Assembly: GCA_973895155.1 (NCBI GenBank)
Contig: OZ316891.1
Coordinates: 24,490,001-24,554,000, forward strand
Length of the DNA: 64,000 bases
Direction of reading: 5' to 3'
From: Marsupella aquatica
Taxonomy: Eukaryota; Marchantiophyta
Below the pieces are notes generated by a model that made no database searches, was not told where the DNA came from, and saw nothing but the letters and a program-made list of their open reading frames with translations. Shown here piece by piece: positions 52,983 through 63,843 of the stretch. Every line of letters begins with the position of its first letter. Within the stretch, counting starts at the first letter, position 1. The translations under genes and the position numbers were made by a program.

Positions 52983-53286
52983 CCTCTGTCCAATACTCTT
53001 TCAAGTACCGGGTTGCTCTTCTCCCGTCGAACTGCCCAAACTTTGCTAACAAGGCTTGTAAGCACTTGGTCATACGACTTGCTTCCTCCTTCTGGTTCTC
53101 AGGTGCCTCTCTTCGTGCTTTGGCCTCCATCAAACTCATAAACATCTCAGTCATCTCTTCCATAGTTCCTCCTACCATTGTGAACAACTTCTCCTTTGCT
53201 TCTATTTTCTATCAAGCTTCTTCTCTCATCAATATCCTTTTATCTTTGACACTAGCCTCAAGTTTCCCGAGTATGGTCGCCAACAT
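52983..53286 (-). pseudogene. retroelement gag gene, N-terminal piece
   Basis: Starts MLATILGKLEASVKDKRILM, has TGA TAG in frame near 53210, then MFTMVGGTMEEMTEMFMSLM and LLAKFGQFDGRRATRYLKEY. The FDG...TRYL...Y block is the typical opening of the capsid domain in Ty3/gypsy gag. It ends at the inverted terminus of the 11.9-kb block. The matching continuation lies at 41095. Confidence 0.6.
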
Positions 53287-53352
53287 GTCTGGGGGGAAAA
53301 TGTGGTTCTTGAGGAAGCACCGGGCCTATGACTGCTAGTGTTAAGAGAGAAC

Positions 53353-53604
53353 TTAAATTAAGATCATGATTACTATTCTAGACTGGGTAGCAGACACCAC
53401 AATGAATGGTTCTGTGGATGAAAGCACAACATCATAATCCTTTTCTCCATACTTACGGACTATTGCCTCCTTGGCAACTACCTTGGGTCGAGTTACAAAA
53501 CAAATATCTCCCAACGAGAAAGAAACGGGAGGTTCATCGGAGGGAGGTTTATTGAGATCCATCTCAATACAAGATAAAAATTGTGCAAGCCCAATCTTGC
53601 CCAT
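53353..53604 (-). CDS. hypothetical fragment, probably retroelement-derived
   Basis: An 83-residue frame with VSFSLGDICFVTRPKVVAKE and KYGEKDYDVVLSSTEPFIVV. No family recognised. It lies just upstream of the gag start on the same strand. Confidence 0.25.
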   Translation of the reverse strand: MGKIGLAQFLSCIEMDLNKPPSDEPPVSFSLGDICFVTRPKVVAKEAIVRKYGEKDYDVVLSSTEPFIVVSATQSRIVIMILI

Positions 53605-53936
53605 AAACTACATAAAGGTATACAATCGGCTCTATTGAATTTAATATCGCAGTTGCAAATGCTTCTCCAAAGTGAAAAGTCATATGCTAACGCATGATTC
53701 TTTTTGGAGTACATGAATTCTAATAAAGAAAGGATTAGGGAGAGGAAGAACAGGTACTGGTCTGGGCATTATCGTACTATCAAATATTCCATCCAACTAA
53801 TATTCATTCTAATGATAAGATATAGAATCATTCAACAAAAAGATCATTCATTTCAAACAAATACTATGCATTGAGTTAACTCTAAGTATATACATGCAGA
53901 TATTCATCTTAATAAGTTTATCTTCTTTTGAATGAA

Positions 53937-54215
53937 AACACTATTTGAAAGTCCAACGCGTATAAATTACCATTGACTGAGCTAAGCTCCAAGCCAGCGT
54001 GCATGCGTAGGTCTACTTCATAAGGGTTTCACCCAAAGGGAGCATATGATGTTAAGGTATTGTTGAGCACTTTGCATCTCTTTAGGATTTAATAACCATT
54101 TCCTATCAAATGATAACACTTGAAGGTCCAACTCATACAAAATATCTCTGGCCGAGCCGAAGCTCTAAGCAAGCGTGTATGAATGGGTCTACTTCATAAA
54201 GGTTATATTCATAGA
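53937..54215 (+). repeat. direct repeat of about 95 bp, spaced 175 bp
   Basis: The block GAAxGTCCAACxCxTA...GAGCxxAGCTCxAAGCxAGCGTGxATG..GGTCTACTTCATAA occurs at about 53947-54030 and 54122-54205 with moderate divergence. Confidence 0.7.
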
Positions 54216-54414
54216 GGAGATCATCAAGTCCAATGGATTGTTAAGGCTTCACAACTCAGTTGATGAAAAATGGGGAGTGAGGGGAGAGAGCCCCTCTCCT
54301 CTTTATTTATAGTGCTCACACCTCAAGCACACGGATCAAGCATAGCACACGGATGGAAGCCATGTGTCACACATCCAAGGCAAGTAAGTATGCTAGTACT
54401 GTAGTTACATGAGT

Positions 54415-54730
54415 GGAACAACTGTAGATTGTACACTGTAGCATGCACACTGTAGATCGTACACTGTAGCATGCATACTGTAGATCGTAGACTGTAGCAT
54501 GCATACTGTAGACCATGTACTGTAGCATGCACACTATACATTGTACACTGTAGCATGCATACTGTAGACCATGTACTGTAGCATGCACTCTGTAGATCGT
54601 ACACTGTAGCATGCACACTGTAGATTGTACACTATAGATTGTACACTGTAGCATGCACATTATAGATTGTACACTGTAGCATGCACACTGTAGGTCGTGC
54701 ACTATAGCATGCACACTATAGACTGCATAT
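54415..54730. repeat. minisatellite, 28-bp unit (about 11 units)
   Basis: Units of CTGTAGCATGCACACTGTAG with ATCGTACA or ACCATGTA linkers. Some units are shortened, and the right end grades into CACTATAGA variants. Confidence 0.85.
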
Positions 54731-54799
54731 AATGCAAGAATTCAAACTACTATCCTATACTACTAAGCTATACTTAGGAGGAACTTACTAAAGAAAGAA

Positions 54800-55832
54800 T
54801 CCCCACGACACCGGTGATACCAAGGACGGGTTGACCCAATCAGGAGTGGGTAACCTGTCAGAGGACGGGACGCCCAAGAAGTATTGGGGGCGTCCATTGA
54901 GGGTCAGCCACCAGCATCATGACGGTGGAAGGGCGCCGTCCCTTTTAGGGAGGGTAGACGTGGAGGTAGGAGGCGTGAGTGGGCAGAGCGGGCGCAGACC
55001 TCCAGATTTAGGATTAGGATCAGGACCAAGAAGTGGCCCTAACACTTAGTTTAGTGGGATTGCGGATCCATTGGTAAGAGCAACACTTGTGCTCTTGCCC
55101 CATTGTACATAGGTAGATTCCACTTTGAGGTAGATTTGGCTTACGCTGCAAGGAAGTAGGTAGGCACACTGCCGGGATAAATACCTGGGTAGCGGGGAAC
55201 CCATGGCCTTCTTCTTAAACAAGTTTTTAGTGCACCAAGAAGGCTGGGATCAATTAATAAAGAGAAGCTCTTGGTTAGTTATGCTATGACCCTTGTGTAC
55301 ATTCATGTTTCCTTGTGCCTAAGAGCTGATTGAATAGAGTTGGCCTTCTGGCTTAGTTCGCAGACCTTGTGCATGAGAAGTACTCCTTGTATGGCAATGG
55401 CATGGTATACCTTAGTCAGTAGGAGTCATCTTCCTAATTGTGTGTCGCATCAACTTGTGTGAAGATTGCCCACATCAACTATAGGATAGAAAGTAAGTTT
55501 AGAAGCAGGGAGAGTTGGATGTGGTGAGCTGAGAGAGATCTTAGCGGCTACCCAAGCCGATTGGGCATCATTCCGGGGGCGGAATCCAAACATACCTGAA
55601 GGAAGACTGATAGAAGAGACGGAGGTGAGGCCTAGAGTAGGTCGAGTACATATCTCATGACCCGATGAAGGATCTGTCCAGTATATGTGGTTAAAAAGTT
55701 AGTACAGTAGTGAGAGGAAAGTAGTGTCCCATGCCAATAAGCCGCAGAACCGGCCTTGGCAAGAGCAAAACCAATGGGAATTGGCTTGTTCAGGGAGGGT
55801 TCCTGGGTTTAGGGAGCCTGGGACGCAACATA
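54800..55832 (+). mobile_element. 3' part of an ORF-bearing gypsy LTR
   Basis: Begins in the C-terminal coding part (LTQSGVGNLSEDGTP; open 54831-55048) and runs through the non-coding LTR tail to GGACGCAACATA at 55832. It matches the minus strand of 3490-2468 throughout (GGAGGCGTGAGTGGGCAG; CTTAGTTTAGTGGGATTGCGG). Directly followed by a primer-binding-like site, so it is a 5' LTR remnant. Confidence 0.75.
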
Positions 55833-55836
55833 TTTT

Positions 55837-55849
55837 TGGCGCTAGATGG
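55837..55849 (+). other. probable primer-binding site TGGCGCTAGATGG
   Basis: Lies 4 bases after the LTR end, as expected for a gypsy primer-binding site. TGGCGC is a common start of plant gypsy sites. Which tRNA it matches I cannot tell. Confidence 0.55.
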
Positions 55850-55901
55850 AGGGGGCATTTCTTAAGCCGTGAGATCTGGAGTTAGGAAAGAAGCATAGGT
55901 A

Positions 55902-56042
55902 ATGACTGAACCTACACCAAGGGAGGACAGGGCAATTCAATGGGAGAGAGCTTTTTTGCCGCAGATCGTTGGGTGGCAGGAAACACAGCAACTGAGAGGG
56001 GCAGATCAAGCTAGTAGCTCCGTAATAGAGAGAGTTTGTTGA
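55902..56042 (+). pseudogene. gypsy gag start, truncated
   Basis: ATG 70 bp downstream of the LTR, then TEPTPREDRAIQWERAFLPQ and a TGA at 56040-56042. The sequence is broken soon after by a palindromic insertion at about 56062. It is the first gag codons of the element family that owns the ORF-bearing LTR. Confidence 0.45.
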
Positions 56043-56061
56043 GGAGGAGGAATTAGACGAA

Positions 56062-56285
56062 CAGCTTTTGATTACTTTGCCGCTAAAGATGTTGTAATTT
56101 ACAATAATACCACTATTTTCTCTGTATTTTAAAAAATGCCACTCTTTCGTATATGGAGAACAAGTTTACCAAGGTAACTAGGGAAACTATATACAAAAAC
56201 TGTGGCATTTTTGTAAATACGATAAAAATAGTGGAAGTATTATAAACTCAAACATCTTTAGTGGCAATGTACTTAAAAGTTGATT
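56062..56285. mobile_element. foldback (MITE-like) palindrome, about 220 bp
   Basis: The left arm (56062-56150) and inverted right arm (56195-56285) pair over most of their lengths: TTGCCxCTAAAGATGTT, AATACxxCCACTATTTT, AAAAATGCCAC. Centre of about 40 bp. No coding capacity. Confidence 0.7.
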
Positions 56286-56329
56286 AGACAAAGGGTCGGT
56301 TACCTGGAATCCGCTCAATTCAAGCTCTA

Positions 56330-56383
56330 GCTCAATTCCTGGGTTCCTGGGTTTAGGGAGCCATGGGACGCACCACAACTACG
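56330..56383 (+). mobile_element. short LTR 3'-end fragment
   Basis: CCTGGGTTTAGGGAGCCATGGGACGCACCACA, the same 3' terminus as the solo LTR (2468). Confidence 0.65.
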
Positions 56384-57678
56384 AATAGCGGTTTCGGGCC
56401 CAGGTTAGTTGCTCGCATTATTGGATCCGGATCGGAGGTGGATAGTATGAAGGCTTAGAAGTCCTTAAGCCGGGGTCGATCCAGCTATTGACTTGAGGTA
56501 CATTCCGGCGATGGAACACAAACAATACCTATGATACGGGTAACAATAGAATTTGGCACATTTAGTGTCAAGTTAGTGGAATGCGGTACCGTACGCACGT
56601 CCCTCCTTGCCAGAACCTAAGTACTAACAGAGTTTATGGCCGCCTAAGCCAAAATCCGATTAAGGATGAAGCTTTTGGCATGACATATGTTGTAGTTTTC
56701 TCCCAAATTTGTTCCCCTGATACGTACTTAAGCCCTTACGCTTCAATTTACGCTCAATATATCATCGGGGTGTGAACATCTACTTGGACAGTTGCTGCTA
56801 TGCCAGGATTCTGTTCATTCGATTCTTCTCACTAATTCTTGTTCCATTTTGCTCTTGTTTGTCAATAATTCTTGGGCTCTCTTATGGGCGATTCCTCTCT
56901 TGCATTTTATGGGCCATCCGGGGATTTACACTTCCTGCCTTCATCTCTGGACTGTGCTGCTCGGTTTGCAAAATTGTATTAAGGCCCGGTTTTGAGGTCC
57001 TTAATCCTTCTTTCCGTAGGCATCTATAATCATTGGCTTTATTCCAGTATTTGGATCCATCTTTAATTGCGTTCTTTAGACCGTCTTTCCCACAATCGTC
57101 GACCAAATTCCATTCATCTGCAAGGAGTGGTGATTCTTCTAGTTGATAAGGAAATCTTCCTATCCCACAATTTTGCTTCTCTTGCTTATTTGGATCTGGT
57201 CTTGGGCAAGGTTGTGGTTATCGGCTTCTTCAATGGCATACAATTACTTTGACATCCTGCTGTCTTTTGCTATGTACTTCCTGGTGGTTTTAATCCATCC
57301 TCTTTTCCTTTCTGCTTCCATTCTTGATTCCTACCTTCTCTCTTGTTTAGCTCTTATTTTGGCTGTGAGGGGTCGATGCAACCTATCGATTGCAAATTGC
57401 AAATTGCTCTTTCAAGGTGGTCTTTCAAATCTTGGTAATCTTTCAAATGCCCTGAAAGCTTCATTGCCCAAAGCCAAGAGACTCCATTGCATGTCCTTCT
57501 CTATTGGCTTACAATAAAATCTCTCCTTCCATCTCTTCTACTCTAGATTATGCTGCATAGTATTCAAATTCCTCTATGCTGTTGCATTTCTTCATAGGGC
57601 AATTGATTTTGTTTCAATGCTTTTAATTAATTTGCTATAGCATGCTCAATCTTGGAGAGTCTGTACGTGATGATAACA
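56384..57678 (-). other. possible copia-like leader and gag region
   Basis: Minus-strand frames such as the one at 56882-57106 are open but unrecognised. The stretch lies just downstream (minus) of the LTR-like repeat at 57679 and a TTATCATCACG primer-site-like sequence. It may be the start of a decayed element. Confidence 0.3.
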
Positions 57679-57840
57679 TGTTACAAGGTAGGTAACCTTG
57701 TGATGGAATGACACACCAATACACAAGCAAGAATGATCATGTCCATTAGAGGTCCAAAAGGTATATACATATGGTGGGTAGTTATAGTAACTACCTCTTC
57801 CCTAAAGTTTAGATGTTAACCTAAACTATTGGTTATAACA
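57679..57840 (-). repeat. candidate copia-type LTR (162 bp)
   Basis: TGTTACAAGG...GGTTATAACA with TG...CA ends and imperfect terminal inversion. The adjoining minus-strand sequence TGTTATCATCACG parallels the primer site of the intact copia (TTATCAGCACG). No second LTR or duplication found. Confidence 0.4.
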
Positions 57841-58842
57841 CTTGAAAGATTTGCCTTTGGGTTGCTGGCTATGGATACAAAGACAAATAATCATAAACAG
57901 ATTTGCAAGCATGTTGAGTAGAACTATTATTTGTACCTTAAAAATTCAAAATTGAATCCTGAATTGTACCCGGATGGAGCTCCATGTTTGCCAAAAAAAA
58001 CTTGGATAGATTTTTGCATCCTGGATGGGCTGCAGCGGAAGCCTCTCTTTGCTTGTATAGTGTAGATTACGGAGATAAGTGAAATGTGGCAAGAAAATGA
58101 GAGTCCATCTCCACCCTTAATTTACCAGAAAGCTTTATTGTAATGGGTCTTAGGGGTTAGGACACTATTGAGGCTTATGTGTTGTGAAATGGAGTTTCTC
58201 ATGGCAACCATGATGGGGATGAAACTTCCTGGTGGGGTGAAGATTTTGCACATAATTTACTTGGTGGGTCCCCACATGACTGGACCAATAGCTCTATCTT
58301 TGTCTTGTTTGAGTTATAAATTGTATGTTTCGGACAATTTTAGGATAATTGACAATTTGGTGAGTAGAAGAACTCAACCTCAGCCAACCACTCACCCCAC
58401 CCTCACTAGAGTTTGAAGCCTATGCTATTGCTAATCAATTGCTATGCAAAGAGAGCATGCACATGTGCAGTATCCAACAAGCACAAGAGATTTGGTTCAC
58501 CTCACCTTGCGCATCACCAAAGGTAATCTCGACAGAAACACACAAGTGACCTAAACTGAACTCTAGGCCATTTGCATGTCGAGCCTCTATAGACTAGGCT
58601 CTCTATACCTCTTTAGCTAGCTCTGTAACAATTAGCCTAGGTTCCACTCACAAGCTAAGTCCAGTTAGTGAATAATCATACCCCAAAATATACTAGTGGC
58701 ACGTCTAACCTTAATCAAGTAGCTGACAATGGTTGGACAAACTACCATTGTATAGTAATTCTAGACCCACGATTAAATGTCTAATTCAACTCCTTCTTAG
58801 CAGCCCATACAAAAATAGAGTTCATCTCACTCTAGTCAGGCC
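57841..58842. other. spacer without recognised genes
   Basis: AT-rich. The CTTGATGGGTCCCC-like words here (58263) and at 60170-60240 suggest a dispersed repeat, but I cannot delimit it. Confidence 0.35.
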
Positions 58843-59133
58843 CGGGGTACTCACTTCTTTTCTTTTGACCCATCGCGCGCAAAGAAGTTAGGGTTTTTTA
58901 ATTCAATTGCACGAAAGACTTAAAAAAAATTGTGGAAGAAATATAAGGGTGTTTTAATCCAATTTTGAGAGTTATAATAATTTTTAATAACAAATATGAG
59001 AATATTTCTACAATATTCCAAAAAGTTAGGGGTCAAATAATACTAAAAATCTACTTTATTTTCTTAAGTTTTATGGTGTTAATTACTTGAAAACTTTGCG
59101 AGTGATATAGGACCTCCCTTGGAGTGAGGCCCC
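58843..59133 (+). repeat. dispersed repeat, copy A (about 290 bp)
   Basis: Pairs with 59612-59905 in direct orientation: CCACTTCTTTTC..GACCC.TCG.GCGC.AAGAAGTTA, AATTTTGAGA.TTATAA, ATATGGGACCTCCCTTGGA.TGAGGCCCCC. Confidence 0.75.
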
Positions 59134-59611
59134 CAATAGTCAAGCAGGACCTATCAAGTAGATCTACAAAAACATTACCTTAATTTCCAGAGAATTTTTT
59201 TCCATTTTGGGACCCACCAATTAAATTTATTAATTACATTTTACAAAGCCTCTTCCCAATAGGTTGAAACTGAAGCCAAGATGGACCACCATGTTGGACA
59301 CAATGCTCCAGTGTACCACATTTTGGTGGTCCATGGGAGTTTGGGGCCCACAACTTGATGATTATGAGTTGTGAATTAACTTCTAGTTTTGCACCTGCAA
59401 GGCAACTAGAGAAGGAGGGGACATGAAAAAACAGCAGCCCAACATAGTACATATTGACTCAATGAAAATTAATCTAGTGAAATGTCTCCATCTGGGTTTT
59501 ATAATGAAAAATAGAATCAAATTGGCCAAAAATTCACTATCACTTTGATGGAAGCTTAAGTTACCTACTCCTCTAGTATATTTCCAAAATTTTAAAAATA
59601 TTCAAATTTAT
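59134..59611. other. spacer between the repeat copies
   Basis: No gene recognised. A short minus-strand frame (59234-59452) has no recognisable domain. Confidence 0.35.
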
Positions 59612-59905
59612 GCTCGGGTCCCCACTTCTTTTCTCTCGACCCCTCGGGCGCGAAGAAGTTAAGGGTTTTTTAATTCAATTTGGTGGAAGACATTAAAACT
59701 CTTGTTGAAGAAAAATAGACATGTTTTATTTCAATTTTGAGAATTATAAGAAATATAGGGGTTTTTTTCAAATTGGGAATATTCTAAGAATATTCTTTAA
59801 AATTAGGGGTTACAAAATAGTTTTAAAAAAATCTTAAATTTTACTGTGTTTATTACTTTGTGCATGATATCATGATATGGGACCTCCCTTGGAATGAGGC
59901 CCCCG
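59612..59905 (+). repeat. dispersed repeat, copy B (about 290 bp)
   Basis: Direct partner of 58843-59133, roughly 75-80 per cent similar by eye. No coding capacity. Confidence 0.75.
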
Positions 59906-60639
59906 AGAATTTATGATCATGAAGTCATTACAATTAAACTCAAGTTTGAGTAGATGTGATACATGGGGATTTCAAAGACCAACCTTGTGGTCCACGTGAG
60001 CTGCAACTTCCATTCCATCCGGTCATTTTTTAATGGAATTCACACCAGAATCTTACCTTGTAACTGCTCAAGCAAAAAGTACAATGGAGAATTTTGAGTC
60101 TTGTCAAATTCTAATTGAAATTCATAATTGCAACAGGATCATCTAACAGTTCTTCTTAGAGATATATGCTTGATGGGTCCCCTGGTGAAACTTGTTTACT
60201 TGATGGGCCCCCATGAAACGTTTTTTTACCAAGTGGGACCCCTCTTAATGACCCGTACACCTGTTCTTGTGTGGTGCCTACTATATACAGTTAACCACAC
60301 CCATTGCCTTGTAGTGCACTATGCTCCCAAGCCCAGTCCACCACGCTTGTCGTCGCAATCTATAGCGCCTAATCCACCACGTGGGTTGTCATAGTCTATC
60401 GCTGTCCATCAAAATGGCCAACAATGCCATTACCACAGGATTCAACAGGTTAATGCCTGAAGACACAATGGATTAGTCTTCCCATGTTTCAAGGTTTAGG
60501 GTTTAAAGTGTACCCCGACACCTTCGGGTCTGTCTTCTTTTGGAATTGTTGGTATGCATTGCGCAGGGGAGTATTGCCATTTTTTGAGCGCATTTGTCAA
60601 TCATTTGTTGATTTTAGGCCTCCACAAGACATCCGCTGC
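59906..60639. other. spacer upstream of the gypsy integrase fragment
   Basis: No gene recognised. Probably contains the truncation point of the gypsy pol gene. Confidence 0.35.
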
Positions 60640-61589
60640 ACCCTATTCTACCTCTGGCACCATTTGAGAAGTGGGGTATTGATTACATTGGACCCCTGAA
60701 ACCATTGACCCATCCTTGAAGGAACAAGTACATAATCCTGGCCACGGATTATGCAACTAAGTGGGTGGAGGCCAGGCCGACAACAAAGGATGATGCAATT
60801 ACTACGGCTTGATTCATGTATGAGCAGATCTTCACCAGGCATGGCACACCCCTAGAATTAGTTAGCGATAGAGGAACCCATTTTCTGAATGATATAATCA
60901 GTCGTTTAAATGAGCAGTATTTAGTTAGATATACGCCTACTACTCCTTACCACCCAAAGGCAAATGGGTTGAGAGAACGTGCCAATGGAATTATAGGAAA
61001 AATATTAAACAAGACTGTAGCCCAAAACAAACTCGATTGGGATGATAAATTGTTTGCTGCTGTTTTTGCTTACAATTTAGCCTATAAATCCACTATCGGT
61101 CATACACCTTTTTTCTTAACCTTTGGACAGGAATCTCTGGTACCTATGCAACTTGAGATTCCTACATTTCAAGTTACAATTGAGGAGAGAGCCTTAGAGG
61201 AGGGACGCCTAAAGGAGCAAGAATATAGATTAGTGGCCTTAGAAGAGGCAAGGATGATTTCAGCCGAGAGAGTAGAATATAGACAGAATACCATGAAGCA
61301 ACAGTATGATAAAAAGTTGAAACCAGTTAGTATTCACATAGGAGATCTTGTATTACTTTATGACAGTAGGTATAGTAGGTTTCCAAGTAAACTTTACACT
61401 CGCTGGTTAGGACCCTTCAGGGTAACCATGAAGTTCCCCAATGGCTCCGTACAATTGGCCAACATTACTGGAGAGGTGTACTACCCAGTTTGCATTCACT
61501 ACGACCGTCTTAAGAAATACTATATGGACGAAGATGAAGTTGTTCGCGAGGACGCTTCACAATTAAGTGGGGAGCTATGTGATGCCTAG
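60640..61589 (+). pseudogene. Ty3/gypsy integrase, C-terminal end of pol
   Basis: Frame from FEKWGIDYIGPL, with TGA at 60717 and 60810. It is then open from the ATG at 60816 for 257 residues. The D-D-E triad is visible: D in LATDYATKWVEA, D in LVSDRGTHFLND, E in PKANGLRERAN. After the core (YNLAYKSTIGHTPFFLTFGQ) comes a GPY/F-type module (LYDSRYSRFPSKLYTRWLGPF). Integrase inserts the element's DNA copy. Upstream reverse transcriptase is missing. The frame ends GELCDA a few bases inside the LTR start, so pol abuts the 3' LTR. Confidence 0.85.
61566..61577 (+). other. gypsy polypurine tract
   Basis: AGTGGGGAGCTA directly before TGTGATGCC. A purine-rich tract is expected here as second-strand primer. 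Confidence 0.65.
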
Positions 61590-62694
61590 CCAGGAATCAC
61601 TAGGCCAGTTTAAATGGTAAAAATCAAGAGTGTACCCTAGAAACACATTAGTATAGTAACGAAAACAAGGAAAATATAAACAAGTAAGGGTAACTATGGA
61701 ACCCAAGCCGAGGCCGAAAGTAAGGACATCGGGGGAGGGAACATGATTAGGGTTAGGGCACGCTAAGTACCGACAGCTATGGGTAACTAACGGGAAGGAA
61801 GACCAGACAAGAGGGGGGTAAGGACCAATTGCAAGGAATGGTGGCTCATTTGCAAGCACGAACTAAGCAGATGACTACGTGAAGCCAACTACTGTCAGCT
61901 GCTTAGGCAAGCACTCGGGGTGGGAGCAGATACCGACTATCAACTCAAGAAGGGTATGAGCAATGTCAATCAAGCTGCTCATTTTTGGGGATGCCTATTT
62001 GAACGGGCAACTGAGTACATTGGGACCTACAAAGACGAAGAATCGGAGAGAGCAGCTCGAGAATAGCAGGAGCTCGCTCAATTGTGAGAGCTGCAGAAGT
62101 CTACCTTCTTAGGAGGAGAACTCATCAAGGTTGAATTCCTGTGGACACCTACTGGCAACGAGCTAGACCACCTTCTATTTTACAAGAACAGAATTGTTGG
62201 CATCCGGGAAGCCATCAACCACTGCAACAACATACACTGGGAGTTGAAGGGTCGCACAGAGGGGTGGACGAAGGCAACCATGCTGGGAGAAACATCCACG
62301 ACAGCCGCTATGAAGAGGAAAGGAGCCAACAACGAAGAGGCCACCCCTACAAAGAGAATGAGGTTGGCGGCACCAAGGAAGCCAACCGAGCAAGGAAGCA
62401 GGAGGCAGGCAGAAGCCAAAGAGGAGGAGGTCGATCCCATCAATGCCGTTCCAACAAGAGATGACACGTGGAAAGGTTGGGCGACGACCCTTCTTGAGGA
62501 AGTGCAACTACACTTTGCATGTGAAGAGGATGCATGCTTTACGGCTATGCAGACTCGAAAGTACCAGGGCTTCATGGCCGGATCCCGCTTGGAAGCCTTC
62601 ATGAAATTAACATGGCTGAAGCCGAAGGTGCCGGATTCAGACTTACTAGAATTTGTGGGATCATGGGAGCCCGAGAGCAATTCCACAAGGGTGT
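61578..62694 (+). mobile_element. 5' part of the gypsy 3' LTR with its internal gene
   Basis: Starts TGTGATGCCTAGCCAGGAAT right after integrase and polypurine tract, and so fixes the LTR identity of all copies. It is cut at 62694 by another LTR element. Confidence 0.8.
61696..62694 (+). pseudogene. LTR-encoded protein gene, copy in the gypsy 3' LTR
   Basis: Met-Glu-Pro-Lys-Pro-Arg-Pro start near 61696, NQAAHFWGCLFERATEYI near 61969, and a TAG near 62065 at the same place as in the solo LTR. KSTFLGGELIKVEFLWTPT follows, then a basic linker, and the central domain (ACFTAMQTRKYQGFMAGSRL; LLEFVGSWEPE). It ends at the next insertion. It is sense with pol, close to the copy at 2468-7155, and diagnostic for the LTR-internal gene. 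Confidence 0.65.
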
Positions 62695-63062
62695 TGTGAC
62701 ACCGCCGGTACAGCGGGTAATGAGTGATTTGGTCTAACCGTGCTTAGCACACGCGTTAGGGGTATCTTAGGCCGTTATTATTAGCATAATGATAGTATTT
62801 AGGTAGCCATTATGAGTAAGAAATCATTAGTCAATAAGGGAAATTCATGTTCGGGCTGGCGGCAGGTCGCCATTCACACGCCCGGGTTGCGAGCGTGTAC
62901 TGGGCCCCTTTTCCCCCTCCCTCGGGTCCGTATAACAAACTCCGGGAGGCGGCCACTGACACGAGCTGATCCGGACTGGCAAAGTGACCGGTACACTGCG
63001 AGCGTGAAAGGCTCGGCCTATAAGCTATGAGGAGGTGTCGGGCGATCGACGAGCTCTCAGGG

Positions 63063-63069
63063 TATAAAA
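63063..63069 (+). promoter_or_regulatory. TATA box of the 62695 element
   Basis: TATAAAA in GGTATAAAAGGGGGCC, about 370 bp inside the element, as expected for an LTR promoter. Confidence 0.6.
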
Positions 63070-63199
63070 GGGGGCCAATCCTTTGCAGTGCACCAGTTCT
63101 TCAGTCCACGCGCCAGCTTCGACCCTAGCTCTCTCGCTTATCCTTAGTCACCTGCTATCTCCTCTGAATGTCGCACACGATCCTTTCCAGTTTGGCCAT

Positions 63200-63843
63200 A
63201 TGATTCTAGACACAGTTCCTGTCTATCGGAGGGCACTTGGCCGACTCATTGAAACACGCCAACCCGCGCCGGTACAAGATGGAACGCGAATACAAAAGAG
63301 CCATCCGCCTAGCAGGTTGCCACCACTATCTCCTTAACTTTGAGTACCCGTCCCAGAGCGGCCCGAAGAGGTATCAGGGTAGTTCTTTGACGGAGGCAAA
63401 TATATCAATTTCTAGGAAGCATTGCTTTGGCTCTCGAACGCGGTCTTCACTCTCCGGGCATGATCAACTTGCAGCAACACCACTTCGACCACATCCCTGC
63501 TCGGGTCCAGGCTATCATCAACAACGAGTTCAACACTACCCGGTCGACAGGGCCGTCTGCACTTGCTTTGGAAAACCTCCACCGGCACCTGCAGAACTTC
63601 TTGGCAACTCTACCATCAATGACTAGTGCCAGCCAACCCGTGCCCGTACACGCTCCTACACCTCCTCGGCCTCAGCCGAGCCGGTCCTTGCCACCGGTTC
63701 CACCACCTCTCCGAGTACGATCCGTGGTGAATGCGGTAAATATTAGCTTTGAAGACAAGGAGGCTCACCCTCCTCTGAATAGACGGCCGCAGGGTACGAC
63801 TCAACAAGTGCCGAACAACCCAACACCACTCCAGCAAGCCTGA
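63200..63843 (+). pseudogene. gag-like frame of the 62695 element
   Basis: Three overlapping frames that read as one protein with shifts: MILDTVPVYRRALGRLIETR, then YKRAIRLAG and FDGGKYINF, then ALALERGLHSPGMINLQQHH. The last includes ARVQAIINNEFNTTRS and a Pro-rich tail to a TGA at 63841. The FDGGKYINF block resembles a gag capsid opening. The shifts suggest decay. Family uncertain. Confidence 0.35.

Noticed and set aside
54323-54714. Two minus frames rich in Cys and His that look like a Cys-rich peptide
   Set aside because: They are translations of the 28-bp minisatellite in two frames.
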